This document shows positions 6,213-12,924 of a stretch of DNA of 19,175 nucleotides, one piece after another. The notes under the pieces were generated by a model that was not told the DNA's origin, made no database searches, and saw only the letters and a program-made list of their open reading frames with translations. The DNA lies in assembly GCA_002698425.1 (NCBI GenBank), contig NZXU01000040.1, positions 1 to 19,175 of the forward strand. Direction: 5' to 3'. The first letter of the stretch is position 1. Every line of letters begins with the position of its first letter. This DNA comes from Ahrensia sp. (lineage in GTDB: Bacteria; Pseudomonadota; Alphaproteobacteria; Rhizobiales; Rhizobiaceae). The translations under genes were made by a program, and so were the position numbers.

Positions 6213-7157
6213 ATGACAACCAACTCTTCAGGCGGCGAGACCTCGTCTCACTCCGCCATGGGCGCCGACGCACTCGACGCGGCCAATCTGAAGGCGATCG
6301 CCTTCCTGTCGGCCTCGATGGCGTTCTTTGCCTTCGATGACATGTTCATCAAGCTGGCCTCCGCCGAAATCGGCGTCGGCCAGATCCTGACCGTCCAGTC
6401 CGCACTCTCGATCCTTTATTTCGGCTATCTCGCCCGCAGACGGGGCCAACGCATCACGCGCGCCGCCGTCCTGTCCCCCGCGATCGTCCTGCGCCATGTC
6501 GGCGACGTCGGCGGCGCGGTCTGCTTCGTCATTGCCTTGTCGCTTATACCGATCAGCAACGCCTCCGCCATTCTGCAGGCGACGCCGCTTGCGGTGACCC
6601 TCGGCGCGGCGCTGTTCCTGCGCGAGACCGTCGGCTGGCGCCGCTGGAGCGCGATCGCCGTCGGCTTTTTCGGCGTCCTGCTGGTGATCCGCCCCGGCAT
6701 GGAGGGTTTCGAGACCGCTTCGCTCTTCGCCGTGGCGACCGTCGCCGGTCTCGCGGTTCGCGACCTGGGAACGCGCGTCATCCCCCACACGATCTCCACC
6801 GAGATCATCGCGCTGGTCGCAAGCTGCCTGTTCCTCGTCACCGCTGTCGTGCTGCAAAGCGTCATGTCGCCCTGGCAACTCATGTCCTGGCAGACGACGG
6901 CCTATGTCCTGTCCGCCTCGGTCTGCGGAATACTGGGCGTCCACCTGATCACGATCGCGCTCAGGATCGGAGAGATATCGCTGGTCGCGCCGTTTCGATA
7001 TGTGCGTATCGTCATCGCGATCATGATCGGCATGGTTGTATTCGGCGAACGTCCCGATATGTATACGTTCGTCGGAACCGGGCTGATCGTCGCCAGCGGC
7101 CTCTACACGCTCTATCGCGAGCAGACCTCACGAAAACGCAGATCGCGCCATTCATGA
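6213..7157 (+). CDS. EamA/DMT-superfamily transporter, second paralog
   Basis: 314 residues with a polar 25-residue N-terminus and then about ten membrane helices in two EamA repeats. It shares long blocks with the carrier at 4895-5818: LQATPLAVTLGAALFLRE against LQALPLAVTLGAALVLRE, and LLVIRPGMEGF against LLIIRPGMEGF, with similar RDLxTRxxP segments. The two are therefore close paralogs from a local duplication, now separated by a small gene. The substrate is unknown. Its 3' end overlaps the MFS gene by ATGA, which suggests a shared transcript with the exporter and mobAB. The start has only a weak GGCGGAC site. Confidence 0.88.
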   Translation: MTTNSSGGETSSHSAMGADALDAANLKAIAFLSASMAFFAFDDMFIKLASAEIGVGQILTVQSALSILYFGYLARRRGQRITRAAVLSPAIVLRHVGDVGGAVCFVIALSLIPISNASAILQATPLAVTLGAALFLRETVGWRRWSAIAVGFFGVLLVIRPGMEGFETASLFAVATVAGLAVRDLGTRVIPHTISTEIIALVASCLFLVTAVVLQSVMSPWQLMSWQTTAYVLSASVCGILGVHLITIALRIGEISLVAPFRYVRIVIAIMIGMVVFGERPDMYTFVGTGLIVASGLYTLYREQTSRKRRSRHS

Positions 7158-8380
7158 ACCGCCACACCCCCGATCCCGCGCACTCCCGGAACGACGAGTG
7201 GACAGGCCCGCGTCCGGCGCTGCTGACGCTCGTCCTGTTCGCCGCGGTCAGCCCGCTGGCGATCAACATGTTCGTGCCGTCCATGCCGGACATCGCGAAC
7301 GACCTCGGCGCACCCTACGCGACCATTCAGCTCGGCCTGTCGCTCTATCTGTTCATGACCGCCTGGCTTCAGCTCGCGATCGGGCCCCTGTCGGACCTCT
7401 ACGGCCGCAGGCCGGTCATCTACACGGGGCTCGGCCTGTTCATGATCGGAACCGTGATCTGCATCTTCGCCGAATCGGCATCATGGTTTCTCGCCGGCCG
7501 CATCATCCAGTCGGGCAGCGCCGCGGGCATGGTTTTGTCGCGCGCCATCGTCCGCGACATCTATCCGCGCGAGAAAGCGGCCAGCGCCATGGGTTACATG
7601 GTCATGGGAATGGCTGTTGCACCGATGCTCGGACCGGCCATCGGCGGCGCCATCGCCGAACTGACAAACTGGCGCATGACATTCGTTGTTCTCGGCCTGT
7701 TCGGCGCGGCGGCCATCATCCTCGGATTGTTCAACCTGCCGGAAACGAACCGGTTTCGCGGCACCCCGCTCCGCAAGCAGATCGACAGTTACAAGACCCT
7801 GACGCGTCTGCCGCTTTTCTGGCTCTACGCCGGCGCATCCGGCTTTTCCTCGGCCGGCTTTTTCAGCTTTGTCGGCGGTGCGCCGGCGGTCTCCGCGGTC
7901 TATCTCGACCTGTCACCATCGACCTACGGGCTCTATTTCATCTTCACCGCGTTCGGCTACTCGGCAGGAAACTTCCTGACCGGCCGCTTTTCCGAACGCC
8001 GCGGGCTGGAGCGCATGATGATCGAGGGGGCTTATATCACCCTTTCGGGTCCGTTGATCACGATCCTCCTCTTCTCGATGGGCATCGAACATCCGCTCGC
8101 CTTTTTCATGCCGATGGCGCTGGTCGGTCTCGGCAACGGGCTCACTCTGCCGAATGCGACAGCGGCCGCGATCAGCCTGAAGCCGGATTCGGCGGGTGCG
8201 ACGTCCGGGCTGCTGGGGGCGATACAAATCGGGATAGGCGCCGTCGCCTCGGTGATTGCCGGCATCATTGTCGGCACGGAAGGGCTGCCGATACCCTTGT
8301 GCGCCTTTATCGCGCTCGGGTGTTTCATCGCGATCGTCTTCACCATGGCGGCCGTGCGGGCGAGCCGCCGCGCGTCGTGA
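7154..8380 (+). CDS. MFS exporter, Bcr/CflA-type
   Basis: 408 residues with about twelve membrane helices. The N-terminal half contains SPLAINMFVPSMPDIANDL and the MFS motif A loop GPLSDLYGRRPVI, then the GRIIQSGSAAGMVLSRAIVR and LGPAIGGAIAELTNWR segments typical of the Bcr/CflA drug:proton antiporter family (bicyclomycin, chloramphenicol and related compounds). The real substrate is unknown, and a metabolite export role is equally possible. The start ATG overlaps the stop of the EamA gene (ATGA). The mobA gene begins 41 bases after its stop. Confidence 0.9.
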   Translation: MNRHTPDPAHSRNDEWTGPRPALLTLVLFAAVSPLAINMFVPSMPDIANDLGAPYATIQLGLSLYLFMTAWLQLAIGPLSDLYGRRPVIYTGLGLFMIGTVICIFAESASWFLAGRIIQSGSAAGMVLSRAIVRDIYPREKAASAMGYMVMGMAVAPMLGPAIGGAIAELTNWRMTFVVLGLFGAAAIILGLFNLPETNRFRGTPLRKQIDSYKTLTRLPLFWLYAGASGFSSAGFFSFVGGAPAVSAVYLDLSPSTYGLYFIFTAFGYSAGNFLTGRFSERRGLERMMIEGAYITLSGPLITILLFSMGIEHPLAFFMPMALVGLGNGLTLPNATAAAISLKPDSAGATSGLLGAIQIGIGAVASVIAGIIVGTEGLPIPLCAFIALGCFIAIVFTMAAVRASRRAS

Positions 8381-8421
8381 TCCCGGTTGCGGCCCGCCCG
8401 CGAAGCACGCATAGTCCGGCC

Positions 8422-9054
8422 ATGACGGGACCCGATCCAGACAGGATTGCCGGCGTCGTTCTGGCCGGCGGATTATCCCGCCGCATGGGCGGCGTGGACA
8501 AGGCGCTCGCGCCGCTTGGCGGAACGCCGATGATCGCCCATGTGCTGGATCGCCTCGCGGCGCAGGTGGACACGCTCGCGATCAACGCGAATGGCGACAC
8601 GAGCCGCTTCGAACGGCTCGAAACCCCCATATTCGCCGATGTCGTCTCCGGATATGCCGGCCCGCTGGCCGGCATTCACGCGGCGATGACCTGGGCCGGG
8701 AGCAACGAGGGCGTCAGCCATGTCGTGACGGCCGCCGCCGACACGCCGTTTTTTCCCGAGGACCTCGTGGCCCGGCTTCGCCATATCGCGACCGGACCGG
8801 ACACCATCGCCATGGCGCGTTCGCAGAGCGGCCTGCACCCGGTCTTCGCCTTGTGGCCCGTTCACCTGGCAGGCGAACTCAAGGCCTGGCTGGAACGCAC
8901 CGAGACGCTCAGGGTGACGGACTGGGTGCGCGAACACGATGTCGCAGCATGCGATTTTCCGCTGCGCGAAGACGGGACCGATCCGTTCTTCAACGTCAAC
9001 ACGCCGGACGATCTCGCCAAGGCGGAAACCATTCAGCGAAGGATCGCCGCGTGA
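8422..9054 (+). CDS. mobA: Molybdenum cofactor guanylyltransferase MobA
   Basis: 210 residues, Rossmann-type nucleotidyltransferase. The GTP-binding signature is LAGGLSRRMGGVDKALAPLGG at about 14-34, including Lys27. ADTPFFP near residue 110 supplies the Mg/nucleotide Asp, GLHPVFALWP is the molybdopterin-side loop, and FFNVNTPDDL closes the domain. MobA transfers GMP from GTP to Mo-molybdopterin, giving the guanine dinucleotide cofactor of DMSO reductase-family enzymes. I chose the ATG at 8422 because the family begins with IAGVVLAGG a few residues later; the frame stays open further upstream only as a shadow of the MFS gene. The stop overlaps the mobB GTG (GTGA). Confidence 0.95.
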   Translation: MTGPDPDRIAGVVLAGGLSRRMGGVDKALAPLGGTPMIAHVLDRLAAQVDTLAINANGDTSRFERLETPIFADVVSGYAGPLAGIHAAMTWAGSNEGVSHVVTAAADTPFFPEDLVARLRHIATGPDTIAMARSQSGLHPVFALWPVHLAGELKAWLERTETLRVTDWVREHDVAACDFPLREDGTDPFFNVNTPDDLAKAETIQRRIAA

Positions 9055-9578
9055 CCGCGCCGCAGCGCATTATCGGCGTTGTGGGCTGGAAAAATTCCGG
9101 CAAGACCCGCATGGTCGCCGCCCTCGTCGCGGAACTGACCGGGCGCGGCTGGAAGGTATCGACCATCAAGCACGCCCATCACGCCTTCGATATCGACAAG
9201 CCCGGCGCCGACAGTTGGCAGCATCGGCAGGCCGGCGCGAGCGAGGTCGCGATCGTGTCCGGCCGCCGCTGGGCGCTGATGCACGAAAACACGCAAGGAG
9301 AGAGCGAACCGCCGCTCGACGAGATCGTCGGCAAGCTGTCGCCTTGCGACATCGTTCTCGTCGAGGGTTACAAGCGCGGCGATCACGACAAGATCGAGAT
9401 CCGCAGAGCCGTGTCTGAAACCGGCACGCCGCTCGCACCCGGCGACGCGCATGTCGTCGCGGTGGTCGGCGATGCTGAGGACACCGATCGCCTGCCGGTC
9501 TTCCCCGCCGACGCGATCGCCGATATCGCCGATTTTATCGAGCGGCACACCGGGCTGCGCAACGGAGAGCCCTCCTGA
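9051..9578 (+). CDS. mobB: MobB, molybdopterin-guanine dinucleotide adaptor GTPase
   Basis: 175 residues from a GTG that overlaps the mobA stop. The P-loop is GWKNSGKT at residues 12-19. It is followed by STIKHAHHAFDIDKPGADSW and RQAGASEVAIVS, both characteristic of MobB, then DIVLVEGYKRGDHDKIEI. MobB binds GTP and partners MobA; it is not strictly required for cofactor synthesis in E. coli. The separate, overlapping mobA and mobB genes ensure matched production. Downstream, the cytochrome b561 ATG shares one base with the mobB stop. Confidence 0.95.
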   Translation: MTAPQRIIGVVGWKNSGKTRMVAALVAELTGRGWKVSTIKHAHHAFDIDKPGADSWQHRQAGASEVAIVSGRRWALMHENTQGESEPPLDEIVGKLSPCDIVLVEGYKRGDHDKIEIRRAVSETGTPLAPGDAHVVAVVGDAEDTDRLPVFPADAIADIADFIERHTGLRNGEPS

Positions 9579-10114
9579 TGGCCGAAAGACGAATCAATCC
9601 TCACGATCGCTTCGCCGGCTATTCGCGCCGGTCAATCGTGCTGCACTGGCTGAGCGCCGTCGTCATCGTCGTCCTTTACATGAACCAGAGCCCCAATTCG
9701 GCCTCGTTCCATATCGGCCTCGGCCTCATCGCCGCACCGCTTCTCTATTGGCGCGTCAGAACACGCTTCGCCCACGGCTATCCGCGCATCACCGAATTGT
9801 CGCTGCCCTTCAATCTTGGCGCGCGGCTCGTCATGTTCGCGCTTCTGGCCTGCATCTTCACCCTGATGGTGACTGGTCCGCTCATTCCGCTTCTCAACGG
9901 CGAACCCTATCGGATCTTCGGCTGGTTGAGCTTCACCATTCCCTTCCCCCATTTCGAGGAAGCGGCGGCGATCGCCGAAACCGCTCACGCCATCGCCGGC
10001 CACAGTTTGATGATCCTGTTCGCGCTCCACATGCTGGACGCGCTGACGCACCATTTCTTCGACAAGGACACCATTCTCGTCCGAATGCTCAAGCCGATCA
10101 GAAACGGCAAGTGA
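9578..10114 (+). CDS. Cytochrome b561 family protein
   Basis: 178 residues with four membrane helices, the size of bacterial b561. Candidate haem-ligating histidines are His23 (SIVLHWLSAV), His45 (SFHIGLGL), His137 (AETAHAIAGH) and His151 (FALHMLDAL), the two-haem arrangement of the family, although the usual HKS in helix 2 is HIG. Such proteins pass electrons between the quinone pool and periplasmic partners. Because the ATG overlaps the mobB stop (TGATG), it may serve a molybdoenzyme electron chain, but no such enzyme is in the window, so this is inference. A weak stem (GCCCG/CGGGC, 10129-10144) followed by ATTTTG lies just after the stop. Confidence 0.88.
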   Translation: MAERRINPHDRFAGYSRRSIVLHWLSAVVIVVLYMNQSPNSASFHIGLGLIAAPLLYWRVRTRFAHGYPRITELSLPFNLGARLVMFALLACIFTLMVTGPLIPLLNGEPYRIFGWLSFTIPFPHFEEAAAIAETAHAIAGHSLMILFALHMLDALTHHFFDKDTILVRMLKPIRNGK

Positions 10115-10128
10115 GCTGCCGCAGCAAA

Positions 10129-10150
10129 GCCCGGAAACACGGGCATTTTG
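10129..10150 (+). terminator. Weak terminator after the mobAB unit
   Basis: GCCCG (10129-10133), loop GAAACA, CGGGC (10140-10144), then ATTTTG. The five-pair stem and four T residues are modest, but the position 15 bases after the cytochrome b561 stop is right for the end of the 6213-10114 unit. Confidence 0.4.
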
Positions 10151-10222
10151 AGGTTGCAATTCGCGCAAAAACAGTGGGAGTATTCCCCTTTGCGCCCTGT
10201 CGGAAGACGGGGCTCTGTATCC

Positions 10223-10241
10223 GGCGGAGATTTCCTCCGTC
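10223..10241 (+). promoter_or_regulatory. Leader hairpin before the ABC binding-protein gene
   Basis: GGCGGAG (10223-10229) pairs with CTCCGTC (10235-10241) around ATTTC, seven pairs with one G-T. It lies about 30 bases before the ATG and ends before the GAGGAAG ribosome binding site. It could stabilise the leader or hold a regulatory site; no riboswitch class is recognised. Confidence 0.3.
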
Positions 10242-10270
10242 CATTCGAGTGATCTAAAGAGGAAGACACC

Positions 10271-11050
10271 ATGCGTTTCACAAAGGGTATCATGGCTGCG
10301 GCCGCGACACTGGCGCTGACGATCGGCGCGGCACAGGCCCAGGACATGATGAAGCTGAAGATCGGCACCGAAGGCGCCTATCCGCCCTTCAACAATCTCG
10401 AGGCCGACGGCTCGCTGGTCGGTTTCGACATCGACATCGCCAAGGCGCTGTGCGCCGAGATGAAGGCCGATTGCGAATTCGTCACCCAGGACTGGGACGG
10501 CATCATCCCCGCGCTCCTCGCCGGCAAGTTCGACGCCATCATCGCGTCCATGTCGATCACCGAAGAGCGCAAGGAAAAGGTCGACTTCACCAACAAATAC
10601 TACAACACCCCGCCGGCCATCGCCGTCCCGAAGGACAGCGACATCACCGATGCGACCGATGCGGGCCTCGACGGCAAGGCGCTGGGCGCGCAGTCTTCCA
10701 CGACCCACTCCAACTACGCCGAGGAAAAATTCCCGTCGGCCGACCTGAAGCTCTATCCGACGCCCGACGAGTACAAGCTCGACATCGCCAGCGGCCGCAT
10801 CGACGCCGTCATCGACGACGTGATCGTCCTGTCGGAATGGCTGAAATCCGATGACGGCGACTGCTGCAAACTGCTCGCCACCCTGCCGATCGACCCGGTG
10901 ATCAACGGCGAAGGCGCCGGCATCGCCGTGCGCAAGGGCGAGGACGAGCTGCGCGAAAAACTCAACGCCGCCATCGCCGCCATCCGCGCCAACGGCACCT
11001 ACAAGGAAATCAACGACAAATATTTCGACGTCGACGTCTACGGCGAGTGA
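10271..11050 (+). CDS. Polar amino acid ABC importer, periplasmic binding protein
   Basis: 259 residues with a signal peptide cut near AQA (residue 23) and a type-II periplasmic binding fold. Family hallmarks are KIGTEGAYPPFNNLEADGS, LVGFDIDIAKALCAEMK, QDWDGIIPALLAGKFDAI and SMSITEERKEKVDFTNKYY. The Cys pair in ALCAEMKADCEF matches the disulfide of the HisJ/lysine-arginine-ornithine group, so basic amino acids, or opine-like ligands, are the likely substrates; exact specificity is not readable. A good GAGGAAG site precedes the ATG. Two strong stem-loops separate it from the permease genes, an arrangement that often lets the binding protein be made in excess of the membrane subunits. Confidence 0.93.
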   Translation: MRFTKGIMAAAATLALTIGAAQAQDMMKLKIGTEGAYPPFNNLEADGSLVGFDIDIAKALCAEMKADCEFVTQDWDGIIPALLAGKFDAIIASMSITEERKEKVDFTNKYYNTPPAIAVPKDSDITDATDAGLDGKALGAQSSTTHSNYAEEKFPSADLKLYPTPDEYKLDIASGRIDAVIDDVIVLSEWLKSDDGDCCKLLATLPIDPVINGEGAGIAVRKGEDELREKLNAAIAAIRANGTYKEINDKYFDVDVYGE

Positions 11051-11065
11051 TTTCCTGACACATCG

Positions 11066-11118
11066 GCCGGGCGGCGACCGCGCCGTCCGGCAGACTTGCC
11101 GGTTCAGCCTTGAACCGG
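11066..11118 (+). terminator. Tandem intercistronic stem-loops between binding protein and permease
   Basis: First stem: GCCGGGCGGCG (11066-11076) pairs along all eleven positions with CGCCGTCCGGC (11081-11091), with one G-T and an ACCG loop. Second stem: CCGGTTCA (11099-11106) pairs perfectly with TGAACCGG (11111-11118), loop GCCT. Neither is followed by a T run. They more likely block 3' exonucleases or lower readthrough than act as full terminators, which would favour the upstream binding-protein message. Confidence 0.6.
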
Positions 11119-11140
11119 AACGGACAGACAAGCGGGGCGG

Positions 11141-11854
11141 ATGGACAATTACCTGACGTTGCTGAGCTTCGGCGACCAAGGCTGGAGCGATGAAATCGCC
11201 TGGGGCGTGCTGATAACGGTTTCGCTCGCGCTCGCCACCCTGCCCATCGGCCTCTTCATCGGCTTCATGATCGCGCTCGGCAAGCAGAGCGAGGAATGGA
11301 CGCTCCGGATTTCCGCCGAGATCTACACGACCATCTTCCGTGGCCTGCCCGAACTGCTGACGCTCTTCATCGTCTATTATGGCCTGCAGATCGGCATCCA
11401 GCTGCTGCTCAAGCTCCTCGGCTTCGAGGGAACGGTGGAGATCAACTCCTTCATGGCGGGCGCGATGTCGCTCGCCCTGGTCTTCTCCTCCTATGCCAGC
11501 GAGGTCTTCCTGTCGGCGTTCCGCGCCATCCCGAAGGGCCAGTATGAAGGCGGTTTTGCGCTCGGCCTGCGTCGCGGCCGGGTGATGCGCCTGGTCGTCC
11601 TGCCGCAGCTCATTCGCATCGCCCTGCCCGGCCTCGGCAATCTCTGGATGATCCTGTTGAAGGACACCGCCCTCGTTTCGGCCATCGGACTGACCGACAT
11701 CCTGCGCCAGACCGGCGTCGCCGCGCGCGTTTCCAAGGAAGCGTTCCTGTTCTTCGGCATCGCCTTCCTGCTCTATCTCTCTTTGGCGCTGATCTCCTCG
11801 GTGGCGCTCAACAGGATCGAAGCCTATGGCAAGCGCGGGGAACAGTCCCGGTGA
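11141..11854 (+). CDS. Amino acid ABC importer permease, HisQ-type
   Basis: 237 residues with five or so membrane helices. The ABC permease (His/Glu/Gln/Arg class) domain includes the IFRGLPELLTLFIVYYGL segment and the EAA loop EGGFALGLRRGRVMRLVVLP, the surface that contacts the ATPase. The C-terminal LKDTALVSAIGLTDILRQT block is typical of HisQ/ArtQ-type subunits. It pairs with the next gene to form a heterodimeric channel. The stop overlaps a GTG start for the second permease (GTGA). The start is 90 bases after the binding-protein stop with a GGGGCGG site. Confidence 0.92.
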   Translation: MDNYLTLLSFGDQGWSDEIAWGVLITVSLALATLPIGLFIGFMIALGKQSEEWTLRISAEIYTTIFRGLPELLTLFIVYYGLQIGIQLLLKLLGFEGTVEINSFMAGAMSLALVFSSYASEVFLSAFRAIPKGQYEGGFALGLRRGRVMRLVVLPQLIRIALPGLGNLWMILLKDTALVSAIGLTDILRQTGVAARVSKEAFLFFGIAFLLYLSLALISSVALNRIEAYGKRGEQSR

Positions 11855-12684
11855 GCGCGACGACGGACACGCTGATTCCGGCCCAGCCGGCGCCCGCGCC
11901 GCCGCCGAAAGCCTGGACGGCCTCGCGGATCAGCGGCACGCTGCTGGTGCTGTTCTGGATCGCCGCCGCGATCGGCCTCGTCGCCTATCTCTATGCCGCC
12001 TGGGACATCGACAAGGTCGAGCGCTACGCGCCGAAATACCGCGACGGTCTGATCGTCACGCTGACGCTGGTGGGCCTGTCGATCGTCGTCGGCGCCATCG
12101 TCTCGGTCCCCGTCGCGATCGGGCGCATGTCGAAAAACCCCGTGATCAGGCGGTTGGCGTTCGCCTATGTCTACATATTCCGCGGCACGCCGCTCATCGC
12201 CCAATTGTTCCTGATCTATTACGGCCTCGGCTCCTTCCGTCCGCAACTCGAAGCGGTCGGCCTGTGGGTGTTCTTCCGCGACGCCTGGAACTGCGCCCTC
12301 TTCGCCTTCACGCTCAACACGGCGGCCTACCAGGCGGAGATATTGCGTGGCGCCATCGAAAGCGTCCCGAAGGGCCAGTGGGAGGGCGCCGCGGCGCTCG
12401 GGCTCAACCGCATACAGACCGTGTGGAAGATCATCCTGCCGCAGGCGCTGATCGTCGCGCTGCGCCCCTATGGCAACGAGATCATCCTGATGCTCAAGGG
12501 CTCTGCCATCGTCGCCCTCGTGACCGTGTTCGACCTGATGGGCGAGACGCGCCGCGCCTTCTCGCGCACCTATGACTTCCAGATGTATATCTGGGCCGCG
12601 GTGTTTTACTTCGTCATGGTCGAAACGCTTCGCAATGTCTGGAACTGGCTCGAGGCCGGCCTGACCCGGCATCTGAAGCGGTAA
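11851..12684 (+). CDS. Amino acid ABC importer permease, HisM-type
   Basis: 277 residues from a GTG overlapping the previous stop. It has a cytoplasmic Pro-rich N-terminus (QPAPAPPPKAW) and then ABC permease helices with YIFRGTPLIAQLFLIYYGL and the EAA loop GQWEGAAALGLNRIQTVWKI. The LKGSAIVALVTVFDLMGETR segment is characteristic of the HisM/OccM group. Longer than its partner because of the N-terminal extension and an inserted loop near residues 130-145. No ATP-binding subunit follows: the next gene on this strand is an unrelated surface protein, so the importer must borrow an ATPase encoded elsewhere. Confidence 0.92.
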   Translation: MSATTDTLIPAQPAPAPPPKAWTASRISGTLLVLFWIAAAIGLVAYLYAAWDIDKVERYAPKYRDGLIVTLTLVGLSIVVGAIVSVPVAIGRMSKNPVIRRLAFAYVYIFRGTPLIAQLFLIYYGLGSFRPQLEAVGLWVFFRDAWNCALFAFTLNTAAYQAEILRGAIESVPKGQWEGAAALGLNRIQTVWKIILPQALIVALRPYGNEIILMLKGSAIVALVTVFDLMGETRRAFSRTYDFQMYIWAAVFYFVMVETLRNVWNWLEAGLTRHLKR

Positions 12685-12766
12685 AGGCGACGCATTCGTT
12701 GGGAAACACCGAACAGAGGCCAGGCTTTTACCGCGCGGCCTCAGGCCACTGGACTTCCCGAAACCT

Positions 12767-12823
12767 GTAAAATTTTACGAATATTCATGGAATAAATACC
12801 TTACGGGATCCGGCTATATAGCC
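12767..12823. promoter_or_regulatory. Cluster of three perfect palindromes in AT-rich DNA
   Basis: GTAAAATTTTAC (12767-12778) and GAATATTC (12779-12786) abut each other, and GGCTATATAGCC (12812-12823) follows 25 bases later. All three are perfect palindromes. The region is much richer in A and T than the flanking genes. They lie 102-158 bases before the surface-protein ATG and could be operators or part of a bent promoter. The surrounding 240-base gap holds no credible gene. Confidence 0.45.
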
Positions 12824-12879
12824 TTCCCCTAGGTTAAACGGTTTTCGACAAATATTATTGCGTTTCTCAACAAGGTCCT

Positions 12880-12895
12880 TTAACAGTTTCTTAAC
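12880..12895 (+). promoter_or_regulatory. Perfect CtrA-type binding site TTAA-N7-TTAAC
   Basis: TTAACAGTTTCTTAAC matches the full alphaproteobacterial CtrA consensus TTAA-N7-TTAAC. It lies 30 bases before the ATG of the VPLPA-CTERM gene. If a TATTAT at 12853-12858 is the -10 element, CtrA would bind just downstream of the start and repress; if transcription begins nearer the ATG, it would activate. The sequence alone does not decide. Confidence 0.6.
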
Positions 12896-12924
12896 ACATC
12901 GTTTTGTGGGTTGGGAAAATCGCC

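Noticed and set aside
7198..8421. Long N-terminal extension of the mobA frame
   Set aside because: It is a shadow of the MFS gene; MobA homology begins right after the ATG at 8422.
9632..11179. A 515-codon open frame on the minus strand opposite cytochrome b561 and the ABC binding protein
   Set aside because: It runs antisense to two firmly identified genes and has no family features; long antisense frames are expected in GC-rich DNA.
12736..12751. GGCCTCAGGCC near the end of the ABC operon as a terminator
   Set aside because: Only a one-base loop and no T run; it cannot act as an intrinsic terminator.
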